Shown piece by piece: positions 24,480 through 33,424 of a DNA stretch of 64,000 bases. The stretch covers positions 3,162,001 to 3,226,000 of the forward strand of contig NZ_CP182493.1 in assembly GCF_052056295.1 (NCBI RefSeq). The letters are read 5' to 3'. Numbering within the stretch: position 1 is the first letter of the stretch; every line of letters begins with the position of its first letter. A model generated the notes under the pieces. It was given only the letters and a program-made list of their open reading frames with translations, was not told where the DNA came from and did not search any database. Both the position numbers and the translations under genes were made by a program. The DNA is from Catenovulum sp052056295 (GTDB taxonomy: Bacteria; Pseudomonadota; Gammaproteobacteria; Enterobacterales; Alteromonadaceae).

Positions 24480-26198
24480 TTAACCTGAGTAGTCTAAAAC
24501 CGTTTTGTTTTTTTCTATGTTTGGATCTGGGATCGGCACGGCCGACAATAAAGCTTTAGTATAGTCATGTTGTGGTGCAGTGTAGAGTTGCTCAGCATCT
24601 TCTAACTCTACTTTGTTCCCTTTATACATGACCAGTACACGATCTGAAATATGTTTTACCACAGCGAGATCATGCGCGATAAAGATTAAGCTTATACCTA
24701 ACTCCTGTTGGAGCTGTTTAAGTAAATTAATTACTTGCGCTTGAATCGATACATCTAGTGCTGATACAGGTTCATCACAAACGATCAATTTCGGCTCTAA
24801 TATAAGTGCTCTTGCAATTCCTATACGCTGACATTGGCCACCAGAAAACTCATGTGGATAGCGATTGATAAGGTCGGGTTTTAAACCGACTTTATTCATC
24901 ATAGTTTGCACTTTTTGTTTGCGCTGACTACGGGACAATTCTGGATAATAAGTTTTCAGTGGCTCTGCAACAATTTCCCCAACTGTCATTCTTGGGTTGA
25001 GTGAACCGAGCGGATCTTGAAATATCATTTGAATATTCTGTCGCTCAGCTCGCCATGCTTGTTTGTCAAACTGAGTTACATCTTGTCCTTGCCAGATGAC
25101 TTTACCTGCTGTTGGTTTAATCAAGCCGATAATAGCGCGTGCTAGGGTTGACTTACCGCTGCCTGACTCACCAACTATACCCAAGGTTTCACCCGCATTG
25201 ACTTGGAAGGAAATACCGTCAACAGCTTTTAGGGTTTCAGCTTTGCTCCAAGGTAACGCGTTTTTTGCAGCAATTGAAAAGTGCACTTTAATATCTTGAA
25301 CATCGAGCAACACAGAGCTGTTGTCCTGTTGTTTTTTCGCTGTGGTTACGTCTACAGAGGCGTGTTGACTTGCTGTTGCTGCGTGTTCGGTTAACGTTGG
25401 TAGAGATGCAAACTTTTTGTCTAGCCTAGGTACGGCTTGTAACAGGCGCTGGGTATATGGATGTTGTGCTCGGTAAAAAATATCATCAGCACTAGCGTAC
25501 TCTTGCATTTCACCATTGTTCATTACTAATACATTTTGACAAATACCCGCTACTACACCTAAGTCGTGGGTGATCATGATAATTGCAGTATTAAACTCAT
25601 TTTGTAGCTCGCGCAATAACTGCATTATCTTAGCTTGCACTGTTACATCTAACGCTGTGCTCGGCTCGTCGGCAATTAAGAGTTTAGGCTTGCACAATAG
25701 TGCCATTGCTATCATTACACGTTGGCACATACCACCAGAAAATTCGTGCGGATACTGACCCATGCGCTGTTTCGCATGCGGAATTTTTACCGCATCTAAC
25801 ATGGCGAGTGCTTCATTATAAGCTTGTTGTTTAGATAAACCTTTGTGCAGTCTGAGTACCTCAATTAATTGTTCGCCTATTTTCATGTAAGGATTAAGCG
25901 ATGTCATAGGATCTTGAAAGATCATTGAGATTTGTTTGCTACGAATTTGATTTAAGCTGTGTTCGTCTAGATTAAGTAGTTGTTGTTGGCCAAACAGTGC
26001 TGAACCACTGACAATAGCGTTCGCTGGCTGTAAACCCATTAGTGCAAATGCTGTTTGGCTTTTTCCTGAGCCTGATTCTCCAACTATGCCTAAAGTTTCA
26101 CCTTGGTTTATGCTAAAACTTAGATTGTTAACTGCGGTAACTGTACCTTCTGGTGTGGTAAATTTAACGTGTAAATCTGTAACTTTAAGTAGTGACAT
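24480..26198 (-). CDS. Oligopeptide ABC transporter, fused double ATPase (OppD-OppF / YejF type)
   Basis: The 572-residue protein carries two complete ABC ATPase domains in one chain. Domain one has Walker A GESGSGKS at residues 40-47, the signature FSGGMCQRV and Walker B LLIADEPSTALD. Domain two (from about 300) has GESGSGKS again, FSGGQCQRIGIA and LIVCDEPVSALD. Each half ends with the peptide-transporter C-terminal extension (HPYTQRLLQAVP and HDYTKALLSAVP). In E. coli Opp these are two proteins, while YejF is fused as here. It follows the permease OppC by 15 bases and powers the uptake of peptides through OppBC. Both nucleotide sites look intact. Confidence 0.95.
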   Translation of the reverse strand: MSLLKVTDLHVKFTTPEGTVTAVNNLSFSINQGETLGIVGESGSGKSQTAFALMGLQPANAIVSGSALFGQQQLLNLDEHSLNQIRSKQISMIFQDPMTSLNPYMKIGEQLIEVLRLHKGLSKQQAYNEALAMLDAVKIPHAKQRMGQYPHEFSGGMCQRVMIAMALLCKPKLLIADEPSTALDVTVQAKIMQLLRELQNEFNTAIIMITHDLGVVAGICQNVLVMNNGEMQEYASADDIFYRAQHPYTQRLLQAVPRLDKKFASLPTLTEHAATASQHASVDVTTAKKQQDNSSVLLDVQDIKVHFSIAAKNALPWSKAETLKAVDGISFQVNAGETLGIVGESGSGKSTLARAIIGLIKPTAGKVIWQGQDVTQFDKQAWRAERQNIQMIFQDPLGSLNPRMTVGEIVAEPLKTYYPELSRSQRKQKVQTMMNKVGLKPDLINRYPHEFSGGQCQRIGIARALILEPKLIVCDEPVSALDVSIQAQVINLLKQLQQELGISLIFIAHDLAVVKHISDRVLVMYKGNKVELEDAEQLYTAPQHDYTKALLSAVPIPDPNIEKNKTVLDYSG

Positions 26199-26213
26199 CT
26201 GCTGCTCCTTAGC

Positions 26214-27125
26214 TTAGTGCTTTTGCTTTGGATCGAGCGCGTCACGTAAACCGTCGCCCAGATAATTAAAACAGAATAAGGTAGCTACCATAAAACTTGC
26301 CGGCACTAATAGTTGCCAAATAGCCAGTTCCATAGTTTGTGCGCCCTCCTGCAGTAGTGCGCCCCACGAGGTCATGGGCTCTTGCACGCCTAATCCTAGA
26401 AAGCTTAAAAATGATTCAAATAAAATCATTCCAGGTACAAGTAAAGTTGCGTATACAACCACTACGCCAAGCACATTTGGCACAATATGCCGTGTGATGA
26501 TTTTCCAGTTACTGACGCCGCACACTTGCGCTGCTTCGATAAAGGCTTTGCCTTTTAAACTTAAAGTTTGACCGCGCACAATCCGCGCTATGTCCAACCA
26601 TGATACGCAACCGATAGCAACAAAAATTAGAAAGATATTTCGGCCAAAGAATGTTACTAACAGAATCACCAAAAACATAAATGGCATTGAAGATAAGATC
26701 TCAAGTACACGCATCATTACCCGATCAGTATTACCACCAATAAACCCTGAGGTTGCCCCATATAAGGTGCCAATTAACACAGCAACTAACGCACCTAAAA
26801 TCCCAACTAGAATAGATATTCGCCCGCCAATCAATACCCGCATATATAAGTCACGGCCAAGAGAGTCTGTCCCCCAGTAATGACCATTTTGCCAATTAGG
26901 GCCAGTGTGAATATTCGGCCAATCCGCCACATCAAATCCGTGTGCACCAAACAAGGGGCCGAATATAACAGCGCTGATGATAAACAATAGGATATAGGCG
27001 CTAACCATAGCGGCTTTATTTGCTTTAAAACGCATCCATACATCTTGCCAAATACTGCGGCCTTGCACTTCTAGTTGTTGGCTAAAATTTTCGACTGCTT
27101 GGCTATTATTGCTTTTAATGACCAT
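26214..27125 (-). CDS. oppC: Oligopeptide ABC transporter permease, OppC type
   Basis: The 303-residue inner-membrane protein has an N-terminal cytoplasmic segment (1-35) and six predicted helices. The permease coupling motif is EAAQVCGVSNWKIITRHIVPN (around residue 195), where the EAA loop contacts the ATPase. The sequence HYWGTDSLGRDLYMRVLIGGRISILVG near residue 85-110 is diagnostic of the DppC/OppC family. It lies 12 bases after OppB and 15 bases before the fused ATPase, in the order A-B-C-DF-peptidase. It forms the translocation channel with OppB. Confidence 0.95.
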   Translation of the reverse strand: MVIKSNNSQAVENFSQQLEVQGRSIWQDVWMRFKANKAAMVSAYILLFIISAVIFGPLFGAHGFDVADWPNIHTGPNWQNGHYWGTDSLGRDLYMRVLIGGRISILVGILGALVAVLIGTLYGATSGFIGGNTDRVMMRVLEILSSMPFMFLVILLVTFFGRNIFLIFVAIGCVSWLDIARIVRGQTLSLKGKAFIEAAQVCGVSNWKIITRHIVPNVLGVVVVYATLLVPGMILFESFLSFLGLGVQEPMTSWGALLQEGAQTMELAIWQLLVPASFMVATLFCFNYLGDGLRDALDPKQKH

Positions 27126-27137
27126 AAACTAGTTTCC

Positions 27138-28061
27138 CTATTCGTAGCGGATTTTTGGATCAATTGCCGCCAGCAAAATGTCGACAATAGCATTGAAGGT
27201 AATGGTTAAAAAGCCAATGAGTATGGTTAAGCCAAGTACCAAGGAGTAATCTCGATTTAAAGCGCCATTTACGAATAATTTGCCTAAGCCGGGCAAGCCA
27301 AAAATAGTCTCAATAACCACTGAGCCAGTAATAATACCAACAAAAGCGGGCCCCATATAAGATAACACAGGCAACAACGCAGGGCGTAAAGCATGGCGTA
27401 ATACTATGGTTGAATAAGGCAGGCCTTTTGCTTTCGCAGTACGGATAAAATTAGAGTTAAGGGTTTCTATCATAGAGCCGCGGGTAATACGCGCAAACGA
27501 AGCAATGTATAATAAAGACATACTTAACATGGGTAATAGAATGTTTTGCCAGTTGCCACCTTGCCAACCGCCCGCCGGTAGCCAGCCGAGCTGAATTGAA
27601 AATAAATAAATCAATACGGGAGCCAACACAAAAGAGGGCATAATGACACCTAACATCGCGGTAGACATCATGCTGTAATCAAGCCAGGTGTTTTGTTTTA
27701 GCGCCGCTAGAGTACCAATACCAACACCAACAATTGAAGTAAAAACAAAAGCCAGCAGACCTATGGTTGCAGAAACTGGTAATGCTTGCTCAATTAACTC
27801 ATTCACTGAGTAATCTTTGTATTTAAATGAAGGGCCAAAATTACCTTGTAAAATATTACCTAAGTAGGTGAAATACTGCTCGTGCATAGGTTTATCTAAA
27901 CCATATTCGGCTTCTATTTTTTCCATTATTTGTGGTGGCAGGCCACGCTCAGTTGAAAAAGGGCTGCCCGGAGCTAAACGCATCATAAAAAACGATACTG
28001 TGATCAAAATCAGTAATGTTGGTATGGCCTCTAAAATGCGTTTAATAATAAATTTATACAT
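27138..28061 (-). CDS. oppB: Oligopeptide ABC transporter permease, OppB type
   Basis: The 307-residue inner-membrane protein starts MYKFIIKRILEAIPTLLILITVSFFMMRLAPGSPF, the usual first helix and APGSPF motif of the DppB/OppB family. A permease EAA-like loop is present at RTAKAKGLPYSTIVLRHALRPALLP (around residue 208). Six helices are visible. It is 30 bases downstream of the binding-protein gene and 12 bases upstream of oppC. It partners OppC in the channel. Confidence 0.95.
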   Translation of the reverse strand: MYKFIIKRILEAIPTLLILITVSFFMMRLAPGSPFSTERGLPPQIMEKIEAEYGLDKPMHEQYFTYLGNILQGNFGPSFKYKDYSVNELIEQALPVSATIGLLAFVFTSIVGVGIGTLAALKQNTWLDYSMMSTAMLGVIMPSFVLAPVLIYLFSIQLGWLPAGGWQGGNWQNILLPMLSMSLLYIASFARITRGSMIETLNSNFIRTAKAKGLPYSTIVLRHALRPALLPVLSYMGPAFVGIITGSVVIETIFGLPGLGKLFVNGALNRDYSLVLGLTILIGFLTITFNAIVDILLAAIDPKIRYE

Positions 28062-28091
28062 AATTATTTATCTCAATATTCGCAGGTGTGA

Positions 28092-29723
28092 TTATTCGGC
28101 AACTTTGTACATCAATTTACTGGGTACAATATCCAGTGCGTTATTCATTGAATAACCACGAAGTTTAGGGTTAACTAAACGTGCTTTGACATAGTGATAC
28201 ACAGGAATTATCGGCATATCTTCAGCTAATATGGCTTCGGCTTCTTTGTACGCTTGTAACCTATCTTGGCTAGACCTTGCTTGTAGGGCTCTATTTAATA
28301 CAGCATCGTATTCTTCACTTTTATAGTGGTTGTCATTTGACGAATTATTCGACATCAACAAAGTTAAAAAGGTGGAAGGTTCGTTGTAATCACCACACCA
28401 GCCTGCGCGTGTAACTTGGTAAGAGCCAAAACGACGGGTATCCAGATAGGTCTTCCATTCTTCATTGATTAACGACACTCTAACGCCTAAAGCTTGTTTC
28501 CACAGTTGGCGTGCTGCAGTTGCGATTTTTTTATGATTTTCACTGGTGTTGTAAAGCAGTTCGAATTCCAAAGGGTTGTCTTCGTCGTATCCGGCTTCTT
28601 TTAATAAACGCCTTGCTTCAGCATTACGTTGTTCTTGCGTCCAGCTTGCATATTCGGGCAACTCTGCTGCCATATCTGCTGTTTTATCAGGGGTGAAATA
28701 ATATGCAGGAGCTTCACCTTTACGTGTAATGTAATGCGTCAGGATATCGCGATCTAATGCGTAAGCTAAAGCTTTACGAACGCGCACATCGTCAAAAGGT
28801 GGGTTTGTTACGCGGATGCCATAATAATAGGTACACAAAAACGGTGTGATAGTTAAAGCCTCACTATGCTCTTTGGCAAGGCGGGGGAAATGTTCATTTG
28901 GTACTTCGTAGGTAATATCAATTTCACCGCTCAAAAAACGGTTCATTTCGGCAACTTGGTTCTCAATTGGCAAGTAGGTAACCGTTTGAATAACAGTCTT
29001 ATCTGCATCCATATAGTTTGGATTTTTTTCTAGCACAATACGTTCGTTAACTATCCATTCTTTTAATTTGTATGCACCATTGCCGACATAATTGCCTGGT
29101 CGGGTCCATTTGCTACCAAACTTTTCAACGGTTGCTTTGTGGACAGGTTTCACTGGCGTGTGTACGAGCATTTTGGGGAAATAAGGTAGGGATTCGTTTA
29201 GTTTAACTTCTAAGGTAAAGTCATCAATTGCTTCTACCCCTAGGGTATCTGGACTTTTCTTTCCCTTTAGAATCTCAGCTGCGTTGAGCATAGTGGTCAT
29301 TTCGATATACCAAGCATACGGTGACGCAGTATTTGGGTCAGCTAAGCGGCGCCAACTATAGACAAAATCATGCGCGGTAACTTGATCGCCATTTGACCAT
29401 TGAGCATCTTTTCGTAGGTAAAATCTAAAGGTTTTATTGTCTTCAGTTGTCCAACGCTCTGCTATTAATGGAATTAAGTTACCTTCGTCATCTTCTGTCG
29501 TTAACCCTTCCATTAAGTCGTATAACACCATAGTGGCGGTTGAGCCTTCGACTTTGTGTGGATCTAAGGTGGCGACTTCGGCACCAGCTCCACGTACTAA
29601 GTGTTGCTCTTTGGCAAGTTTTGTCCCTTCTGGAACAGTCGCTGCGTTCAAGGATGAAAGGGGCATGGCCAATAGACTTAATAATACCCAGCGATGAACC
29701 CAGTTTAAGCGGTTGGTAAACAT
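28092..29723 (-). CDS. oppA: Oligopeptide-binding protein, OppA type
   Basis: The 543-residue protein has a signal peptide (HRWVLLSLLAMPLSSLNAAT) and the family 5 extracellular solute-binding pattern. This includes LVRGAGAEVATLDPHKVEGS at the mature N-terminus, the TTEDNKTFRFYLRKDAQWSNGD and VTAHDFVYSWRRLADP blocks, and the central FDDVRVRKALAYALDRD motif. It is close to E. coli OppA and MppA in length and order. It delivers peptides to OppBC and is the first gene of the operon. The 111 bases before it are T- and A-rich and presumably contain the promoter, shared back to back with the end of the manganese exporter gene. Confidence 0.94.
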   Translation of the reverse strand: MFTNRLNWVHRWVLLSLLAMPLSSLNAATVPEGTKLAKEQHLVRGAGAEVATLDPHKVEGSTATMVLYDLMEGLTTEDDEGNLIPLIAERWTTEDNKTFRFYLRKDAQWSNGDQVTAHDFVYSWRRLADPNTASPYAWYIEMTTMLNAAEILKGKKSPDTLGVEAIDDFTLEVKLNESLPYFPKMLVHTPVKPVHKATVEKFGSKWTRPGNYVGNGAYKLKEWIVNERIVLEKNPNYMDADKTVIQTVTYLPIENQVAEMNRFLSGEIDITYEVPNEHFPRLAKEHSEALTITPFLCTYYYGIRVTNPPFDDVRVRKALAYALDRDILTHYITRKGEAPAYYFTPDKTADMAAELPEYASWTQEQRNAEARRLLKEAGYDEDNPLEFELLYNTSENHKKIATAARQLWKQALGVRVSLINEEWKTYLDTRRFGSYQVTRAGWCGDYNEPSTFLTLLMSNNSSNDNHYKSEEYDAVLNRALQARSSQDRLQAYKEAEAILAEDMPIIPVYHYVKARLVNPKLRGYSMNNALDIVPSKLMYKVAE

Positions 29724-29834
29724 ACTTGACCTTTGTTTTTATTAAACTTTTTATTTGTTCTAATGAGGTGAGTGACTTACCCCATAGTATTGGCAGAAAA
29801 TACAGTTGAGGGCAAGTACCAAGGCGGTAAAAAA

Positions 29835-30389
29835 TTAAATAACCAGTTGTAAAACTCCAAATAAGATAAACAGTCCACCAGCAACAAAGCGCGTCACATT
29901 TAACGGTAAACGTTCCATTAAATAACTGCCAAACCATATAACCGGCACGTTTGCTAACAACATACCTAAGGTGGTGCCTAAGGTGACTAACAATACATTC
30001 TGATATTCAACTGCAAGCAGTACAGTCGCAACTTGGGTTTTATCACCAAGCTCGGCAATAAAAAATAAAACTAGGGTAACAACAAAGGCACCATATTTAT
30101 CTAATTTGCTGCTTTGTTCTTCGTCTTTATCCGGAATAAATAGCCATAGGCCAAGTAAAATAAAGCTAGACGAGAGAATTATTTGCCCTGTACCACTTTG
30201 TACATATTGGCTAGCCCACTGGCCTAAGTATGCGGAAGCTGCATGGTTAAGTATGGTTGCAACTAATAAACCTGCGACTATAGACCATTTGTTTTTGAAT
30301 TTGGCTGCTAAAAATAAAGAGAGTAGTTGGGTTTTATCGCCTATTTCGGCAAGTGTAACTGCAAGGGTTGAGAAGAAAAAAGTTTCCAT
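29835..30389 (-). CDS. mneA: Manganese exporter of the UPF0016/TMEM165 family (MneA)
   Basis: The 184-residue membrane protein has six helices in two homologous halves. Each half has the E-x-G-D-K-T signature: AEIGDKTQLLSL at residues 14-25 and AELGDKTQVATV about 100 residues later. This identifies the GDT1/TMEM165/UPF0016 cation-transporter family, whose bacterial member MneA exports Mn2+. I start at 30389 (METFFFSTLAVTLAE), because the longer frame to 30506 runs through the riboswitch. The leader carries a yybP-ykoY aptamer and a terminator-like hairpin, so expression should rise with manganese. This agrees with the exporter role. Calcium transport, described for eukaryotic relatives, is less likely here. 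Confidence 0.93.
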   Translation of the reverse strand: METFFFSTLAVTLAEIGDKTQLLSLFLAAKFKNKWSIVAGLLVATILNHAASAYLGQWASQYVQSGTGQIILSSSFILLGLWLFIPDKDEEQSSKLDKYGAFVVTLVLFFIAELGDKTQVATVLLAVEYQNVLLVTLGTTLGMLLANVPVIWFGSYLMERLPLNVTRFVAGGLFILFGVLQLVI

Positions 30390-30399
30390 AAAATAACTC

Positions 30400-30441
30400 A
30401 GGTGGGAAGCTAAAACCAAGGCAAACAATAACCTCCCACCT
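30400..30441 (-). promoter_or_regulatory. Expression-platform hairpin before the Mn exporter
   Basis: An 8-bp G+C-rich inverted repeat (AGGTGGGA / TCCCACCT) with a 26-base loop lies between the aptamer and the start codon, followed by GAGTTATTTT. It could act as a terminator in the absence of Mn2+ or hide the translation start. Confidence 0.6.
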
Positions 30442-30449
30442 ATGGGGCT

Positions 30450-30580
30450 ATTATTTACCTCAGGTCTTGCCAATACTGTGTTCAGTATGAAATTGCCATA
30501 AGCCATTGAGGGCTTAAGTATGTTGACAATTTCGCTTGTTGATTTTTACAAAAATCTAAGCAGGCTACTCCCCTAAGACT
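30450..30580 (-). ncRNA. yybP-ykoY manganese riboswitch
   Basis: On the minus strand the conserved blocks occur in order: TTAGGGGAGTAGCCTGCTT (about 30575-30557), GTCAACATACTTAAGCCC (about 30526-30509) and TTGGCAAGACCTGAGG (about 30473-30458). GGGGAGTAGC, GTCAACATAC and GGCAAGACC are the hallmark internal-loop sequences of the yybP-ykoY Mn2+ aptamer found before alx and mntP in E. coli. It controls the downstream UPF0016 Mn exporter. Confidence 0.93.
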
Positions 30581-30585
30581 TCGCC

Positions 30586-30614
30586 ATTATAAATGACTCA
30601 TCATCAACATACAA
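30586..30614 (-). promoter_or_regulatory. Promoter of the riboswitch leader
   Basis: TTGTAT (30609-30614) and a perfect TATAAT (30586-30591) on the minus strand, separated by 17 bases, place the transcript start a few bases before the aptamer. Confidence 0.75.
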
Positions 30615-30643
30615 TGTTTGAATCGAGCAGTCTCGTTATTCCA

Positions 30644-31145
30644 GAGTGTGCTTAATAGCACTGTGTTATACAGCGATGCTCAATCGCTGATTGTTCTATG
30701 CAATATAAGTTCAAGCTGGTTGCGAGGTATTTCTCAAAACCGCTGCAAGGCCATCCATGGCCCGCTCTCAAACGGTATCCCTACCGATTGGAAGTTTTGA
30801 GAAACACACTCCCAATCATCTTTCACCAGTTTTATATTGCTGCGTGATTTAAGTTTGGCCAATTTACCCTGAAATTTGGCAGTGATGCTATCTCGCGGAA
30901 ATGCAACCACGTTGTTGAGGACTATGATTAGATTTACCTAAGCAGAACGTCGTTTTCAGGGATGAAAAGGAGAGCGTACATGGAAGTATTTACAGCGATT
31001 CTGCGTGGTAAATGTAATTGCAGGCCGATTATATTGCAGTGACCGACAGCGATTTTAGAAAATGATGCTTCGAGTGTGCTTAATTGCACTGCGTTATACA
31101 GCGCCACCAATCATCGTTCACCAGTTCGATGTTGCTGCTTAATTG
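30644..31145. repeat. Compound intergenic repeat with nested direct repeats
   Basis: This 500-base non-coding segment contains two pairs of direct repeats. The first pair is 30644-30675 with 31072-31103 (GAGTGTGCTTAAT then GCACTG). The second is 30812-30849 with 31107-31144 (CCAATCATC then TTCACCAGTT). It includes an 11-bp inverted repeat TTTCTCAAAAC / GTTTTGAGAAA around 30727-30802. It also contains a second-type repeat frame (about 30908-31090) whose centre at 30962-30990 matches the short cassette of copy 1 at 14821-14850. A 60-residue frame within it (30618-30800) has no support as a gene. Confidence 0.8.
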
Positions 31146-31157
31146 CACAATTCTTGA

Positions 31158-31907
31158 TTAATATGGCTTTGGATCCAGCTTATCCTCACCATGTGGCTGG
31201 TTTATCGTCGCTTCACTTGCAACCAGCGGATTCTCCAACCTAAACCAATAAGCTAATATCACATTAGTAAAATACACCACCCAAAAGGCAAAAACAGTAT
31301 CACTCAAAAAGTGGCCTCCTTTAGCAATTCGGGTAAAGCTGACCAAAATACCAATGGCTAAACCAAGATAAAATGCATTTTTGCGTCTAAATAACCAAGC
31401 TAAACCAATAAAATAAAAACCAACCGCGGCGTGTCCACTAACAAAAGAACAGTTGGTTTGGCAATAACCAGAATACACAAATGCAGGGGTAAATTGTGCA
31501 TCCCCGCCATACTGCTCAATGTGCACTGGCCGTGCTCGGCCAACCGAGTTGTTTTTTAAAACTTCGTTTACTATTAAACCTGGCCCAACAATAAGCGAAG
31601 CTAATAAAAAGGCACAAACGTATTTTTTATGCCGTTTGCTGTGGCATCTTTTGCGGTAGCGTAGGTAACAGAATATCGAAAACAAAATAAGCAGTGGTAA
31701 TAAAACAACTTGGGGTTTGGCGAATAGTTGATAAATGCCATCAACTAACCAATGTTCAGCAAGATAAAAATTTTGCTGAACGCTATCGTAAAACCAGTTA
31801 GATACAATTAAGTCTATTTGTGGAAAGATCACAAAAATAAGCGCAAGCAGTAAACAAGCTAATGTATCTTTACGCAGCAATATTTGCTTTGCGCTTATTT
31901 CATTCAT
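31158..31907 (-). CDS. PAP2-family membrane phosphatase
   Basis: The 249-residue membrane protein carries the PAP2 motifs KNNSVGRARPVH (K-x6-RP, about residue 118), SFVSGHAAVGFYF (SGH, about residue 153) and SFTRIAKGGHFLSDTVFAF (SRx5H-like with R-x5-H, about residue 190). Six hydrophobic helices are visible. It resembles LpxE/LpxT-like and glucose-6-phosphatase-like envelope phosphatases. It is the last gene of a tightly packed unit and overlaps the preceding GT39 gene by four bases. A role in releasing or recycling lipid phosphates beside GT39 sugar transfer is inferred from context. Confidence 0.9.
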   Translation of the reverse strand: MNEISAKQILLRKDTLACLLLALIFVIFPQIDLIVSNWFYDSVQQNFYLAEHWLVDGIYQLFAKPQVVLLPLLILFSIFCYLRYRKRCHSKRHKKYVCAFLLASLIVGPGLIVNEVLKNNSVGRARPVHIEQYGGDAQFTPAFVYSGYCQTNCSFVSGHAAVGFYFIGLAWLFRRKNAFYLGLAIGILVSFTRIAKGGHFLSDTVFAFWVVYFTNVILAYWFRLENPLVASEATINQPHGEDKLDPKPY

Positions 31908-33424
31908 TCATTGCTCTCCTGCTTGAATCCGCCAACTTGGTAAAGGCGTACCTCGCGGTCAAAGTTTTTATAAACTTTAACCTTTTGTTGTTTAATTAAT
32001 TTGACTGATTGAAAGTGCGTTTGTAATTCGTGTTTTGTCCAATCTTGTGTCACAAAAAAATACTCGTTTGCAGGCTGTTTTGCAATGGCGTATTTTAATT
32101 CGTAATGATCGCCTATGTGTTCACTGCCATCTAAATGTGCGCCCTGAAAGTCTTGGTTGGTTAGGTAATAACCAAAATAAGCCAGCAGTTTTCGTGAATC
32201 GCTGGCAAGTTTCATTTGTGGATTTTGCTGAAAATCAGCGTCAAATTGGCTAACTAATTCCGGCCACTTTAAGATGCGTTTGTACGGATCATTATGTTGA
32301 GTTCGCTCAACACCAATAAGCTGAGTAAAACCATTAAAATGGTAAAAAGCCAGCATCAAGAATAGGTTTATAGCGACAGCACTGGCGACCACAAGTTGTT
32401 TAATTCGCTTGTTTGATTGCCACATTTGTGCAAAATAAAAACCCGCCAACAAACTCGCGCCGACAAAAGCAGCTGCTGCCCAGTTCATGTTGGCGCGGGC
32501 GGTTAAAGCTTGTAGCGAAATAACAAGCAAAGTTGGTAAAAATAAACACCAGAGCAGTTTGACTGAATCTTTAGTTTGTTGATTTTGTTCAGCTTCTTGC
32601 GAGGATTTTTTCTTCAATCCACAAACTATTAGAATAATTAAGGCGATTGGACCAAAAACAATCAGTTGCAGTGCCAAAAATTCAAACATGCGAGCAAAAC
32701 TTAGCGTGTTCTCAGCGTGTTTGGATATTTCAGATGTATGCTGAAAGCTAATAAAGTCGTGGTGATAATTCCAAATTAAATTGGGTACTAAAATACTGAT
32801 GGCTAATGCACAGGCTAGCCAAAATCGACTATTGGTTAAAATTGCCCGGCCACTTTGGCTGATAATTGCATACAACAAAAAGGTCACTGGCAATAAAATA
32901 AAAGTGTATTTTGACAATAAACCACAACCACCTAGTACGCCAGCTAACAACCAGTATTGCCATGCGTTGCTGCTTTGTGCGCGTAAAAATGCGTAAAAAG
33001 CTGCAGCCCAGAAAAATAGTTGCGGCGCGTCAGTGGTGACAAATAATGAGTTGAGACTGACCAAAGGCATAATCATAAACATCAGCCCAGCCCAAAAACC
33101 AGCTTTGTCGTTAAATAGGTGTTTGTTTATTGCAAAACATAAGAGTGCTGTTGCAGCGTACAATACTGGCGCAGAGAGTTTTACCGCCCATTCGGCCATA
33201 CCAAAAATTGCAGTGGTTGTGGCAATTAACCAAGCAACCATAGGTGGCTTAGAGTAATAACCCCAATCTAAATTTTGTGCCCATGATAAATAATAGGCTT
33301 CGTCATAAAACAAAGTAATCGGCGTATTGATAGTTACTGCAATACGGTAGGCAAATACGCAGCTAACAATAAGCAATAACCATTGCCATGCGCTTCGTTT
33401 ATTTGAGTGTGCGTTTATTTGCAT
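31904..33424 (-). CDS. GT39-family membrane glycosyltransferase (ArnT-like)
   Basis: The 506-residue protein has 10-12 predicted helices. The catalytic acidic motif LFYDEAYYLSWAQNLDWGYYSKPPMVAW near residue 38 is the first-loop D-E pattern of the dolichyl-phosphate-mannose/ArnT-like GT-C family. These enzymes take a sugar from a polyprenyl phosphate and transfer it to lipid A or protein on the outer side of the inner membrane. It overlaps the next gene by four bases and shares its first base with the end of the upstream PAP2 gene. A second GT39 gene lies three genes up the same transcript. The acceptor is unknown. Confidence 0.88.
   Translation of the reverse strand: MQINAHSNKRSAWQWLLLIVSCVFAYRIAVTINTPITLFYDEAYYLSWAQNLDWGYYSKPPMVAWLIATTTAIFGMAEWAVKLSAPVLYAATALLCFAINKHLFNDKAGFWAGLMFMIMPLVSLNSLFVTTDAPQLFFWAAAFYAFLRAQSSNAWQYWLLAGVLGGCGLLSKYTFILLPVTFLLYAIISQSGRAILTNSRFWLACALAISILVPNLIWNYHHDFISFQHTSEISKHAENTLSFARMFEFLALQLIVFGPIALIILIVCGLKKKSSQEAEQNQQTKDSVKLLWCLFLPTLLVISLQALTARANMNWAAAAFVGASLLAGFYFAQMWQSNKRIKQLVVASAVAINLFLMLAFYHFNGFTQLIGVERTQHNDPYKRILKWPELVSQFDADFQQNPQMKLASDSRKLLAYFGYYLTNQDFQGAHLDGSEHIGDHYELKYAIAKQPANEYFFVTQDWTKHELQTHFQSVKLIKQQKVKVYKNFDREVRLYQVGGFKQESNE

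Noticed and set aside
29488..29937. 149-residue minus-strand frame over oppA and the exporter end
   Set aside because: Shadow of oppA in another frame; it crosses two real gene ends.
30390..30506. Long N-terminal extension of the manganese exporter
   Set aside because: The extension overlaps the aptamer and hairpin; the METFFF start agrees with the family.
30618..30800. 60-residue frame in the compound repeat
   Set aside because: It lies in repeated non-coding DNA and contains the inverted-repeat stem; no gene features.
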